In this document: positions 1 through 8,789 of the stretch, in pieces
Layout of the letters: each line of letters starts with the position of its first letter
How positions within the stretch are numbered: position 1 is the first letter of the stretch
From: Micromonospora avicenniae
Lineage (GTDB): Bacteria > Actinomycetota > Actinomycetes > Mycobacteriales > Micromonosporaceae
Assembly: GCF_900156065.1 (NCBI RefSeq)
Contig: NZ_FTNF01000021.1
Span: forward strand, 32,143 to 96,142
DNA length: 64,000 nucleotides
Direction of reading: 5' to 3'
Notes under the pieces: model-generated
Seen by the model: only the letters and a program-made list of their open reading frames with translations
Databases searched by the model: none
What the model was told of the DNA's origin: nothing
Program-made: the position numbers and the translations under genes

Positions 1-729
1 CACCTTCCGGCGACTGCCGTCGTCGGAGTCCATCTCGACGCAGATCTTGTACAGCAGTAGGCCCCTGACCTCCCGGCGCACCTGAAGAGCCATCCGGATC
101 GCCTTGAATCCGTGTCGGGCCAGCAGCGTCCCGCACAGCACGACGAACAGCCGGTTGACCGGCAGCGGGATCTTCACTTCCTTGCCATACGGCGGGTAGT
201 AGTCACCGGGCCGGTAGGGCAGCCGATACTTGCGGTAGACCCGGGTGATGTTTTCGAGCTTGGCCAAGCCGCGCTGGCGGCCGGTGTCGGAGTCTGGCTT
301 GATCTCGTAGAACTCGTGCCGGCCACGCGGCAGCGCTGGCTTCGGCGCTGCCGGGCCGGCGCCCGCAGCGGGGCTAAGGATCAAAGAGTTGAGCAGAGCC
401 GCAATGGGCGGGGCGGAGACGCCGTCGTGGGTGACGATGTCCGGCCACTGCATCCGCTCGGCCATCAGCTGCTCGACCGTGACGTGCTTGTTGCGCGCGG
501 CCAGCATCTCGCTGTAGTTGCGCTTGCCGCCGTGGTCGGGCCAGTCCCGCTGGTCGAGCACCGCCTGTAGGAACGCGGCTTGGTTGGTGATCGTCACGTA
601 GTGCTCGAAGATCACCTTTTCGGCGATGTCCAGTCCGAATATCTGGGTGCCGTTGAGCTGGCCGCGGTCCTTAGCTGCATCGAGCATCTCGCCAACGGTG
701 TAGCAGCCGCCGGAGGTGGTAATGGCCAT
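1..729 (-). CDS. Hypothetical protein, carboxyl end beyond the window
   Basis: An uninterrupted minus-strand reading frame enters from the left edge and runs back to an ATG at 729 (about 243 codons visible). An in-frame GTG at 762 is an alternative start; neither has a clear ribosome binding site. The amino half is soluble-looking, with an Ala/Pro-rich linker near residues 118-135. It is followed by a segment containing HEFYEIKPDS and then a run rich in Tyr and Pro (LPYRPGDYYPPYG). The EIK triad recalls the E-x-K part of PD-(D/E)xK nuclease folds, but one short motif is not enough to assign a function. No secretion signal or membrane segment is visible. I do not recognise the family; codon use fits a real gene. 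Confidence 0.6.
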   Translation of the reverse strand, partial: MAITTSGGCYTVGEMLDAAKDRGQLNGTQIFGLDIAEKVIFEHYVTITNQAAFLQAVLDQRDWPDHGGKRNYSEMLAARNKHVTVEQLMAERMQWPDIVTHDGVSAPPIAALLNSLILSPAAGAGPAAPKPALPRGRHEFYEIKPDSDTGRQRGLAKLENITRVYRKYRLPYRPGDYYPPYGKEVKIPLPVNRLFVVLCGTLLARHGFKAIRMALQVRREVRGLLLYKICVEMDSDDGSRRKV

Positions 730-817
730 GTGGCACAAGGTAAAGACTGTGGTCTGGGTCACACAGTTGTCTGTCCGATGTGCGTCGCGTAGCGGTTGGT
801 ACGACAGCCGCCGTTCT

Positions 818-857
818 GGCTGCCCGGCACCCGCCAGGCGGCGGGCACCGGGCAGCC
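818..857 (-). terminator. Stem-loop terminator after the CocE-type gene
   Basis: A 10-bp perfect outer stem (GGCTGCCCGG with CCGGGCAGCC) encloses an inner CCCGCC/GGCGGG stem. It lies seven bases past the stop codon of the minus-strand hydrolase gene. No U-tract is obvious, as is common in high-GC actinobacteria. It also separates that gene from the edge-truncated gene. Confidence 0.7.
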
Positions 858-863
858 ATTCAG

Positions 864-2693
864 TCAGCCGATCCGGGAGGGCCTCAACGGGAAGGTGCCG
901 CGGCCCACGTCGCTGAGCGTGGTGGTGTTCGCCGCCAGGTACGAGTCCAGGAACGGCGAGCGGTCACCGTGGGTCGCCACGTCGAACCGCGGGTTCTGCA
1001 CGTCCAAGGTGAGGCGGGCGCCGGAGACCTTGATCGTGTGGCCGGAGGGCACGTCCCGCCACCTGTTGGAGGTGATGGTCCCGATCTGGACGCCCAGCTG
1101 GTGCCCACGTTCGAAGGTCCAGTCGGTCGACTTCAGGTCGAACGAGACGCGTCCGCCGCGCTCCACCAGCGCGACGTTCTCGTCGAACATCGTCGCCGTG
1201 CCGTCCGGAGCGACGTCCCACAGGCGCACCATCACGTTCCCGCTCGCGCTCGCGTTGAGCGTGATCCTCGGCGTACCCGTGATCCGGAGCTGCTGCGGCG
1301 CGGGCATCGACCAGGTCCAGAAGCTGTTGGCTGGGGCGTCGCCCTGCTTGGCGGCGTTCTTCTCGGCACGCGACAGCACCTCGGTCCGGGGCGCCCGCTC
1401 CATGTCCCACCGGCCATGATCCATCGCGGTGGTCTCCGCGACCGCCGCCGCGGCGCTGCCGTCGTCGACGTACCGGCCGGTGGAGAGCCGCGCGTCGTAC
1501 GACGACGCGGTCGACGGCCAGGTCCGCTGCGCGCGCCAGTGCCCGAGGTTGTCCTCGATGACGTACGCCGGGTCGGTCACCGACGGGCGGGTGCCGCCGA
1601 GGTACTGGTCGTAGAAGCGCATCACCTCGTCGAACCAACCGGTACGGCCCATCGCCAACCGGCCGTCGCGTTCGGTGTCGTTGCCCCGCACGTGGTCCCA
1701 CTGGCCGAGCCAACCGCGCTCCGGACCCTGGTGGTTGTCCAGGTACTCCTGCATGTCCTCCGGCTTGGTGTTGGACTCGATGAAGCCCTGGGTCACGAAC
1801 AACGGCGTCCTGGTGCCGGCAGCGTCCTTGGCCAGGTTCCTGGCCCTCCAGTACGCGGAGTCGGCGTCAGGGTTGTTGTTGTTGGTCATGTTGTCGCTCA
1901 AGCACTCCGGATGGCTCGTCTCGTAGAGCGCGTTCGCCTTGTACCGGTCGCTGTCGTCGGCCATGGGAGGCATGACCGCGATCGAGTTGTAGGCCGCCGG
2001 TGTGCCCGTGACGTTGGGGCGCGGCACCTTGTTGCTGAACAGGTAGTTGTACATGTCCCAGACGGGTTCCTGGGCGACGACCCCCTTCAGGGCGTCCATC
2101 TTGAGGTTGTTGCCCACCAGCCCGGTGACTGCGTCGTAGGACTTGCCGTACATCCCGACCTTGCCGTTGGACCACGACTGGCCGGCCGACCACTGGATGG
2201 CTGCGCGGACGTCGGCCTGTTCGCCCGGGCCGACCCAGTCCAGGCATCCGGTGCTGCCGCCGAAGCCGCGCAGGTCGACCATCACGAACGTGTAGCCGCG
2301 GGCCATCAGGTCGGCGCCGTCGACGAAGTCCTGGAAGCGGGCCGACGGTCCGACCCGGTCCCAGCCCTCGGGGCCGGTCTGGCCGGCGTGGGCGAAGTAG
2401 GGGCCGATCGAGAGGATCACCGGCGTCTTCGCGTTCGGCGGCAGGTGCGCCGGGCGCAGCACGTCGGCGTGCAGCTCGACGCCGCTGCCGTCCGAGGACG
2501 GGAAGTACGCCTCCGTCCACGCGGCCCCCTCCGGGACCCGTGGGTTCTCCTCGTGGGTGATCGACTCGTCGGCTGCCGCAGTCGCTGTCCCGGCTGCCTG
2601 TGCGGCTGCGGGCGATCCGCCCGCAGCCAAAATCGTGACGATGCTCAATGCACCGGCCGCCGCGGCGGCCGACACCTTCCTGCCACGGATCAT
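864..2693 (-). CDS. Secreted CocE/NonD family (X-Pro dipeptidyl-peptidase S15-like) hydrolase
   Basis: A 609-residue secreted alpha/beta hydrolase. The ATG at 2693 is chosen over upstream starts because GGAG lies eight bases before it and a signal peptide follows at once (basic MIRGRK, Ala/Leu-rich core, cleavage near residue 35). The S15/CocE nucleophile elbow is visible as GKSYDA, with Ser near residue 185, after the VMVDLRGFGGSTG strand-turn. The carboxyl 230 residues are beta-rich, as in the jelly-roll domain of this family. Family members cleave X-Pro peptides, cocaine-type esters or related acyl bonds; the substrate cannot be read from sequence. It lies beside the GH115 gene but has its own promoter space, since a terminator separates them. 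A role in removing ester groups from plant polymer is speculation. Confidence 0.85.
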   Translation of the reverse strand: MIRGRKVSAAAAAGALSIVTILAAGGSPAAAQAAGTATAAADESITHEENPRVPEGAAWTEAYFPSSDGSGVELHADVLRPAHLPPNAKTPVILSIGPYFAHAGQTGPEGWDRVGPSARFQDFVDGADLMARGYTFVMVDLRGFGGSTGCLDWVGPGEQADVRAAIQWSAGQSWSNGKVGMYGKSYDAVTGLVGNNLKMDALKGVVAQEPVWDMYNYLFSNKVPRPNVTGTPAAYNSIAVMPPMADDSDRYKANALYETSHPECLSDNMTNNNNPDADSAYWRARNLAKDAAGTRTPLFVTQGFIESNTKPEDMQEYLDNHQGPERGWLGQWDHVRGNDTERDGRLAMGRTGWFDEVMRFYDQYLGGTRPSVTDPAYVIEDNLGHWRAQRTWPSTASSYDARLSTGRYVDDGSAAAAVAETTAMDHGRWDMERAPRTEVLSRAEKNAAKQGDAPANSFWTWSMPAPQQLRITGTPRITLNASASGNVMVRLWDVAPDGTATMFDENVALVERGGRVSFDLKSTDWTFERGHQLGVQIGTITSNRWRDVPSGHTIKVSGARLTLDVQNPRFDVATHGDRSPFLDSYLAANTTTLSDVGRGTFPLRPSRIG

Positions 2694-2869
2694 CCCTGCT
2701 CCTCTGAAATCGACTCCAGACGAGGCCCGCCTGCTTGCCCAGCCGAGCGTAGTGATGGTCGTCGTTCCTGTCTGCCCTGGACACTCCGCTTCGACCTTCG
2801 CCGGCCCGAGCGCCGCGAGATGCGGGTGAGTCCGTCTCGTCGGGCGCTGAGGAGCTCCGCACACACGAC

Positions 2870-2902
2870 GGAACGGCCGGACCTTTCAGGTCCGGCCGTT
2901 CC
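2870..2902 (-). terminator. Perfect 15-bp hairpin terminator after the GH115 gene
   Basis: Fifteen perfectly paired bases (2870-2884 with 2888-2902) close a TTC loop, 44 bases past the GH115 stop codon. It uncouples the GH115 gene from the downstream CocE-type gene. Confidence 0.85.
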
Positions 2903-2946
2903 GGTTCGCGGCGGGGCAGGATCTGCTGCTGCTCGGTGTCAGAGCG

Positions 2947-5900
2947 TCAGGAGGCGCTCGCCTTCCGGTCGCTGGGTTTCTGGAAGCCGGTAAGGCCGGG
3001 TGTGTCGTCCGTGGTCAAGGCGATCTGGTTGAGTACGAGCCCGGCCTCGCGAGGCGCCAGCGTGATCGTGTGCTCACCCGGCTCGAGCGCCAACGCGGCC
3101 GCAGCGACGCTCGTGGTGCCGTACCAGGTTTCGAACCCGGTCTCCGGCCCGGACTTGCTCGACTGGTACCTCCACTGCCCGTCGACGAGGACGTGGTAGG
3201 AGTCGGCGTCGGGGTTCGGGTTGCTGGAGTTGACGAACAGGTAGTACTTGCCAGCGGTCCGGATGTCGACCGTGAAGTCGAGCTGCGGCGGTGCCCCTGC
3301 CGCCGAGCTCCCGTTGACCTTCTCAGTCGGTCCGGCACTGAACAACGCCTCGGCCTGAGCCGTCGAGGTCGCCAGCCAGTTCGCCTTCGCGCTGGCGTCG
3401 GCAGGTGGGACGACCTGCAGGCCGTTGCGAGCGAGCGCCCAGCTGTGTGTCCCGTTGTTGCTGGCGGTCGCGTGGGCTGAGGCGCTGTTCTCGAGCGCGT
3501 CGGCCGCATCAAGGACGACCAGGCCGTCCTGCTCCAGGTACGGGCCGTCCGGCGCGCCCTCGCCTCTCGTCACCGTGACCGGCGCTACCCAGGTCTCACC
3601 GCCACCGGTGGTGATGGAGACCTCGGCCTTCCCGACTCTGTGCCCGGTGATGCTCAGCTCACCGCCCTCGACCGCGACCGAGGCGGCGGTCGTGTTGTCC
3701 GACTCCGCGGCCACCACGTCCGTCACACCCTCGACCGTGCTCGTCCGGCCCACCGACGTCTCGACTGCCGGCAGCCGGTGAAGCTCCGGCATCACGCCGG
3801 GAAGTGGTGCGGCGCTCGCCCTCTGGGGCGCGGCGATGTTGTTCGGGCTCTCGGGTGGGCCGACCAGGCTGTCACCGACCGCGCCGTCGCGGGTCTCAAT
3901 GATGATCCGGTCGAAGAGGATCGCCGCGTCCGAGCGGTAGACCATCAGTTCGTGCCAGCCCGGTGTGGTCACGTCGACGGTGAAGTTCAGCGGTTCGATC
4001 TGACGCATGATGTTGAATCCCCAGGTACTGGTGCTGGTTCCGGCGACGGAGTTGCCGCGCAGCAGGCTGGGGACCTGGTCGTCGAGCCCGACCGCCGTGC
4101 GCGCGGTTCGCGGCGTGCCGTCGTCCTCTGTGCCTTCGTTCAGCGTCGGAATCCGGTAGAAGGTCCCGGTGAACTTCCCGGTGGAGGTGAAGTAGACCCG
4201 GTATTTCAGGCGGGCGGTCGTCTCGAAGGCGGAGTCGACCCGGGGCGCGATCTCTGGGAAGCTACCCATCGACGCTCCGCGCTGACCCACGCCCTGAAGG
4301 GGAGCCCACCGGCTCCCGTCGGCGCCGGGCACGTTGGCGGAGAAGTGCTCGGCCTCGAGGGCCACGTAACCGTTGGCCTCCAGGTGCGCCGGCTCGGCGG
4401 CACGGCGTAGATCCACGGCGGCCCGCTCCGCGTCGACCGTGAACGTCGCGACCGGGTCGCCGACCTTGGCGCCGTCGGCGGCGTTGAAGACCCGGATCGT
4501 CCCCGTCGTGGCTGGATGGTCCTTGGCGACCGTCACCGTGACCCGCTGCTCGGTCGCGGTCGTGCCGGAGCGCCGCGAGAGGGTGATCCACGGTGCGTCG
4601 GCCTCGGCAACCCACTCCTGCGGGTCGGCCACGTCATCGCGGGAGAACACGTCGAAGAACCGCTTGTCGTCGGGCGCGGCCGAGTTGAACGTCAGCGTGC
4701 CCCGGCCAGGCTCCTTGCTGCCCTCGGCGGCAGCGCCCACCGCATCGGCCGGCGCGGCCACCCGGGCGTACCGGTCGTTGGTGAGCATGACCGTGCCCTC
4801 GTTCGGGAACCCTTCGGGATGGCTGTGGCCGATGGCGTGGTCCCACTTGCCGTCGCTGATCGTGTTCCAGTAGTCCTCGTCGGTGAGGATGCGCTCACGG
4901 GCCTGCTTCGAGAGCAGCTCGTAGCTTCCCGCGCTGGCGTAGCGACCTTGGGCGGCGGCGAGTTGGTTCTTCCAGTAGTAGCCGATCTGCTCCGCCATGT
5001 TGCGGTAGGACCGGACTCGGTGGAGCACCTGCTGATAGAACGCCGAGCGAGAGCGCGGGTCGAGCTTCGCGGAGACACCCTCGAGAACGCCCACCAGCTC
5101 GTTGGACTCGTTGATGTAGCGCTGGAGCTCGTCCCCGTCCGAGGTGGCGCTGAACGGGAAGGCCTGACCGGTGTGGATCCTTCCGGAGTCCGCGTTGGAT
5201 GAGTTGATCTCTCCCCAGAACTCGGCGCGCTTGGTGTTCTCGAGCGCGTCGAACCTTTCCAACGCGTCGGCGACGACGGCAGCGTCGTTGCCCTTCAGCC
5301 GGAAGTCTCGCTCCAGGTGCTCGGTGAGGAACCTGCTCCCGATGTTCGTGTCGTCGTAGCCCTCGACGTCCCATGCGAGCTTGGCGAACAGGTCGAGCTT
5401 GATCTCGCCGGGCTTGATGTCCCCGACGTTGAGGATCCAGTAGCGCCCCGCACCGGAGTTCCAGGCCCGATGCAGCTGCTGCACCATCAAGGACATCGGC
5501 GTCGAGTTGAGCCACAGGTAGCTCTTCGGCTCGCCCCAGTAGGAGACGTGGTAGTAGACGCCGTTCCCGCCGGACCGGGCGGCTTCGGCCCGCGTGGGCA
5601 CCTGGCGCAGGTAGCCCTGGTTGTCCTCGGCCCACATCAGGGTCACGTCGTCGGGGATGTGGTCCTTGAGCCCGGCGTTGTAGAGATCGTTCATCTCCTT
5701 GTAGGGGATGAACACCTGCGGCACAGCGTCGGCGCTGCCGTAGACCTCCGCGATCATCTTGCGCTGTTCGCGGATGACGTCGGCCTCCATCTCGACCTTG
5801 TCCTTGAACCCGTACGGGTTACCGGGTGTGAACACGGCGTCGCTGTCGTGCACACCGCGGATACCCAGGGCGAGGATGTTCTCGAAGTCGGCGTTGGCGA

Positions 5901-7062
5901 CCACCCGCTGGCGCCAGTACTCCAGGATCGCGGGCTTGTTGATCGAATAGTCGAAGGCCGCCACGGCGTCCGTGCCCTTGATGTCGAGCGCGTCCTTGTT
6001 GCGGTCGTACCACTGACGCCATTCGCCCTCGTTGTTGCGCAGCATCAGCTCCGCGTGGGACGAGGATGCGACCACGCCGTACGCTGCCGCCTCGCGAGCG
6101 TTGATCGGCGTCCCCTCGTCGTACCTCCCGGTGTCGGTGACCGCGTTGAACGCCGTCGAAGCCAGGTGCATCGCGGGCCACAGCGTGTTCAGCCTCAGCC
6201 GCAGCATCAGCTCGTAGACGTGCCGGTAGAAGTTGACATCAGGCGTGCCGTTGCCGGTGGGGAACTTCCGCTTCGCCCAAGCGATGGTGCGTTCCTCGTC
6301 GTTGACGAAGAATCCGCGGTACCTGACGTCCGGCCCGTCGTCGATCCGGGTCCCGGCCTTGACGTCGAGGTCGTCCCGCTGCTTGACCGGCACGTCGCTG
6401 TACCAGTACCACGGCGAGACGCCGATCTCCTCCGAGATCGAGTAGATGCCGTAGATCGTCCCCCGGGCATCACTGCCCGCGATCACCAGTGCCTTGTCGA
6501 CCCCGGGAACCGGGTCCTTGATGGTCTTGGCCGCATACGCCTCCCATCTGCCCTCGATCCCGGTGGCCTCGTCGAACTTGCCGGCTCCGACGATCTCGTC
6601 GATCAGCCGGCTCTGACCGATCTGGCCGATGATGATCGCGGTCTGCTGACCCGCGGCCTCGGTCAGCAGGGCCGGCAGTTTGCGCTGGTCGGCCTTTGCC
6701 AGCCGCGTCTCCTTGGCCGACTCGTCGTCGACGAACACGCTCTGCACGTCACCGGGGTCGATCGCCCCGGTCACCATGGCGACGTCCTGCCGCAGGTCCT
6801 GAACCGCGCGGCGCACCTGCGTGTAGTCCCGATCTCCATGATCGCCGCCGTAGGACGGGTCGATCAGGATCGGAGCGGTCGCCCGACCGTCGAAGATGGT
6901 GAAGTCACCCGCCGAGGCGTACGCCGGCGTCACCCCGACCGACGTCAGGGACGCGGCCAGCACGACGCCGGTCGCGACAGCCGCGGACCACCGCCTGACC
7001 CGACCCACCATGTTGCGCTGGTCGTGCTGCACACCTCGATTTCCTTGTCTGGGCTGCGACAT
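2947..7062 (-). CDS. Secreted GH115 xylan alpha-1,2-glucuronidase
   Basis: A 1371-residue secreted enzyme of glycoside hydrolase family 115, which removes (4-O-methyl-)glucuronic acid side chains from glucuronoxylan, including internal ones. The start has GGAG ten bases upstream and is followed by a basic segment and a hydrophobic signal core ending near ALA-type residues (TPAYAS). Family hallmarks are visible: the GTIYGIYSISEEIG and SPWYWYSDVPV block near residues 200-230, then RYRGFFVNDEE and the LNTLWPAMH barrel strand. The carboxyl 500 residues add the GH115 carboxyl domain (ALEAEHFSANVPG), a bacterial Ig-like stretch and a carbohydrate-binding-type beta-sandwich. This makes it longer than the roughly 800-1000 residues of many relatives. 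It follows uxaC on the same strand with a 129-base gap, so extracellular glucuronate release and its isomerisation may be co-transcribed. Confidence 0.92.
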   Translation of the reverse strand: MSQPRQGNRGVQHDQRNMVGRVRRWSAAVATGVVLAASLTSVGVTPAYASAGDFTIFDGRATAPILIDPSYGGDHGDRDYTQVRRAVQDLRQDVAMVTGAIDPGDVQSVFVDDESAKETRLAKADQRKLPALLTEAAGQQTAIIIGQIGQSRLIDEIVGAGKFDEATGIEGRWEAYAAKTIKDPVPGVDKALVIAGSDARGTIYGIYSISEEIGVSPWYWYSDVPVKQRDDLDVKAGTRIDDGPDVRYRGFFVNDEERTIAWAKRKFPTGNGTPDVNFYRHVYELMLRLRLNTLWPAMHLASTAFNAVTDTGRYDEGTPINAREAAAYGVVASSSHAELMLRNNEGEWRQWYDRNKDALDIKGTDAVAAFDYSINKPAILEYWRQRVVANADFENILALGIRGVHDSDAVFTPGNPYGFKDKVEMEADVIREQRKMIAEVYGSADAVPQVFIPYKEMNDLYNAGLKDHIPDDVTLMWAEDNQGYLRQVPTRAEAARSGGNGVYYHVSYWGEPKSYLWLNSTPMSLMVQQLHRAWNSGAGRYWILNVGDIKPGEIKLDLFAKLAWDVEGYDDTNIGSRFLTEHLERDFRLKGNDAAVVADALERFDALENTKRAEFWGEINSSNADSGRIHTGQAFPFSATSDGDELQRYINESNELVGVLEGVSAKLDPRSRSAFYQQVLHRVRSYRNMAEQIGYYWKNQLAAAQGRYASAGSYELLSKQARERILTDEDYWNTISDGKWDHAIGHSHPEGFPNEGTVMLTNDRYARVAAPADAVGAAAEGSKEPGRGTLTFNSAAPDDKRFFDVFSRDDVADPQEWVAEADAPWITLSRRSGTTATEQRVTVTVAKDHPATTGTIRVFNAADGAKVGDPVATFTVDAERAAVDLRRAAEPAHLEANGYVALEAEHFSANVPGADGSRWAPLQGVGQRGASMGSFPEIAPRVDSAFETTARLKYRVYFTSTGKFTGTFYRIPTLNEGTEDDGTPRTARTAVGLDDQVPSLLRGNSVAGTSTSTWGFNIMRQIEPLNFTVDVTTPGWHELMVYRSDAAILFDRIIIETRDGAVGDSLVGPPESPNNIAAPQRASAAPLPGVMPELHRLPAVETSVGRTSTVEGVTDVVAAESDNTTAASVAVEGGELSITGHRVGKAEVSITTGGGETWVAPVTVTRGEGAPDGPYLEQDGLVVLDAADALENSASAHATASNNGTHSWALARNGLQVVPPADASAKANWLATSTAQAEALFSAGPTEKVNGSSAAGAPPQLDFTVDIRTAGKYYLFVNSSNPNPDADSYHVLVDGQWRYQSSKSGPETGFETWYGTTSVAAAALALEPGEHTITLAPREAGLVLNQIALTTDDTPGLTGFQKPSDRKASAS

Positions 7063-7191
7063 CCCTCGCTCCTCTCGTCCGGCACGTCATCGGGCTGGCC
7101 GGCACGCGAGGTAGGGATCACGTGACAGCCGCCAGACCGAGACCCTCGGTGTTGTGTTGCGGGTTTTCGCTGCTTCGACCCGGACGCCTCG

Positions 7192-8610
7192 CTAGTTCCG
7201 CCGGGCGTAGGCCTCCCGGGGAAGGCGGTAGGCCAGGTCGGCTGCCGTCTCGATCGCCTCGTCCTCGCTCAACCGGTGTTCCAGGACGAGACGGGCCAGG
7301 TAGCCGGCGTCGACGCGCCGGGCGAGGTCGTGCCGGGCCGGGATGGACAGGAACGCCCGGGTGTCGTCGACGAAGCCGCTGGTGTTGTAGAAGCCGGCCG
7401 TCTCCGTCACCAGTTCGCGGAATCGGCGCATCCCGTCTGGGCTGTCCAGGAACCACCACGGCGCACCGAGGCGTACGGCCGGGTAGACGCCGGCGAGTGG
7501 GGCGAGCTCTCGGGAGTAGACCGTTTCGTCGACTGTGAAGAGCACCAGCCGGAATCTCGGGTCGCGGCCGAAGGCGTTGAGCATCGGCCGGAGCGAGCGG
7601 GTGAACTCGGCCGTGATCGGGATGTCGAAGCCGCGGTCGGAGCCGAAGTCGCGGTGGATTTCGGGATCGTGGTCGCGCAGCACGCCGGGGTGAATCTGCA
7701 TGACCAGGCCGTCGTCGCAGGACATCCGGGCCATTTCGTAGAGCATGTGACCGGCGAAGGCCTCCGTCGCGTCGGGGCCGGCCGTGCCGTGGCGCGCCTC
7801 GGTGTAGAGCCGCCGCGCCTCGGCCGGGTTCAGCGGCTCGGCGGTGGCGGCGCGGTGGCCGTGGTCGGTGGCTCGGGCACCGGCCGCGACGAACGCCGCG
7901 CGCCGTGCGCGCAGGGCCGCGAGGTAGCCGTCGTAGTCGCCGGTGTCCTCGCCGGTCAGCTCCTGGAGCTGCTCGAGCTGGCGGGCCCAGCCTGGGTGGC
8001 CGACATGGGTCAGGGCGTCCGGGCGGAAGGTGGGCACCACCCGATCGCCGAGCCCCGCCTCGCGGAGCCGGGCGTGGTCGTGCAGCGGCGAGGTCGCGGA
8101 GTCGGTGGTGGCCAGCAGCTCGATGTTGAAGGCGTCGAGCAGGGTACGCGGCCGGAAGCCCGGCTCGGCCAGTCGTGCGTCGATGAGGTCGTAGAGCTCG
8201 TCCGCGGTGTCGGCGCCGGGGGTGAGGTCGAGCTTGAGCACCTCGGCGATCTCGTGCTCCAGCCAGTAGCGGCTGGGGGTGCCGCGGAACAGGTGCCAGT
8301 GGGCGCAGAAGAGCCGCCAGATGGCGCGAGGGTCGGTTTCGACCACCGTCCCGTCGAGGCGGGGGACGCCGAGCTGGTCGAGCGTGACGCCCTGCGAGAC
8401 GAGCATCCGGGTCACGTAGTGGTCCGGCACGACCAGCAGGTGAGCGGGGTCGGAGAAGCGCTCGTCGTCGGCGAGGACGGCGGCGTCCACGTGCCCGTGC
8501 ATGCAGAGCAGCGGCAGTTCCCGGGTGGAGTGGTAGATGCGGCGGGCTACGGCGCGGACGTCGTCGCCAGCCGGTAGCGCGCGGTCGGGATGCAGACGCA
8601 GCTGTGCCAC
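7192..8610 (-). CDS. uxaC: Glucuronate (uronate) isomerase
   Basis: A 472-residue cytoplasmic enzyme that converts D-glucuronate to D-fructuronate and D-galacturonate to D-tagaturonate. The metal-binding MHGH motif sits at residues 37-40, as expected for the amidohydrolase fold. The family segments RLFCAHWHLFRGTPS, GFDIPITAEF and FYNTSGFVDDTRAF are all present, and the length is normal (about 470). The gene is divergent from lacI, and a LacI-type dyad lies 36 bases upstream of its start. With GH115 downstream and the ABC importer opposite, it is the entry step of cytoplasmic uronate catabolism in this locus. Confidence 0.95.
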   Translation of the reverse strand: MAQLRLHPDRALPAGDDVRAVARRIYHSTRELPLLCMHGHVDAAVLADDERFSDPAHLLVVPDHYVTRMLVSQGVTLDQLGVPRLDGTVVETDPRAIWRLFCAHWHLFRGTPSRYWLEHEIAEVLKLDLTPGADTADELYDLIDARLAEPGFRPRTLLDAFNIELLATTDSATSPLHDHARLREAGLGDRVVPTFRPDALTHVGHPGWARQLEQLQELTGEDTGDYDGYLAALRARRAAFVAAGARATDHGHRAATAEPLNPAEARRLYTEARHGTAGPDATEAFAGHMLYEMARMSCDDGLVMQIHPGVLRDHDPEIHRDFGSDRGFDIPITAEFTRSLRPMLNAFGRDPRFRLVLFTVDETVYSRELAPLAGVYPAVRLGAPWWFLDSPDGMRRFRELVTETAGFYNTSGFVDDTRAFLSIPARHDLARRVDAGYLARLVLEHRLSEDEAIETAADLAYRLPREAYARRN

Positions 8611-8645
8611 GAACTTCTCCTCTGCGGCTTCGATGGAACGGGCCC

Positions 8646-8659
8646 TGCAAAGGATTGCA
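8646..8659. promoter_or_regulatory. LacI-type operator upstream of uxaC
   Basis: TGCAAAGGATTGCA: TGCAA and TTGCA half-sites around four bases. It lies in the uxaC leader between the divergent uxaC and lacI genes. Probably bound by the adjacent LacI-family regulator (inference). Confidence 0.55.
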
Positions 8660-8722
8660 TCGACAGGTCTCAGTTACAAGGGTGGGTTGTAGCGGAGCCA
8701 TGAACATTCATGCGCAACAGTA

Positions 8723-8748
8723 TTGACAGACTTCTGCAATCGCTTTCA
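8723..8748 (+). promoter_or_regulatory. Putative lacI-operon promoter with overlapping LacI operator
   Basis: TTGACA at 8723-8728 resembles a -35 box. The dyad TGCAATCGCTTTCA (8735-8748), which fits the general LacI-family pattern TGNAANCGNTNNCA, covers the spacer. No good -10 box is obvious. A separate 14-bp palindrome, CATGAACATTCATG, lies at 8699-8712. This arrangement suggests repression of both divergent transcripts by the LacI protein. Confidence 0.5.
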
Positions 8749-8789
8749 GACTTCGGACGTGACGGTTCCACGATCGAGGAGGTGAACCG

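Noticed and set aside
780..2993. A 737-codon plus-strand frame opposite the CocE-type gene
   Set aside because: Antisense shadow without family motifs, rich in Arg/Val/Gly; the opposite strand has signal peptide and catalytic Ser.
7118..8707. A 529-codon minus-strand frame over uxaC
   Set aside because: Its protein is Arg/Pro/Ala-rich and low in complexity, a frame shadow of uxaC, which has clear motifs and the right length.
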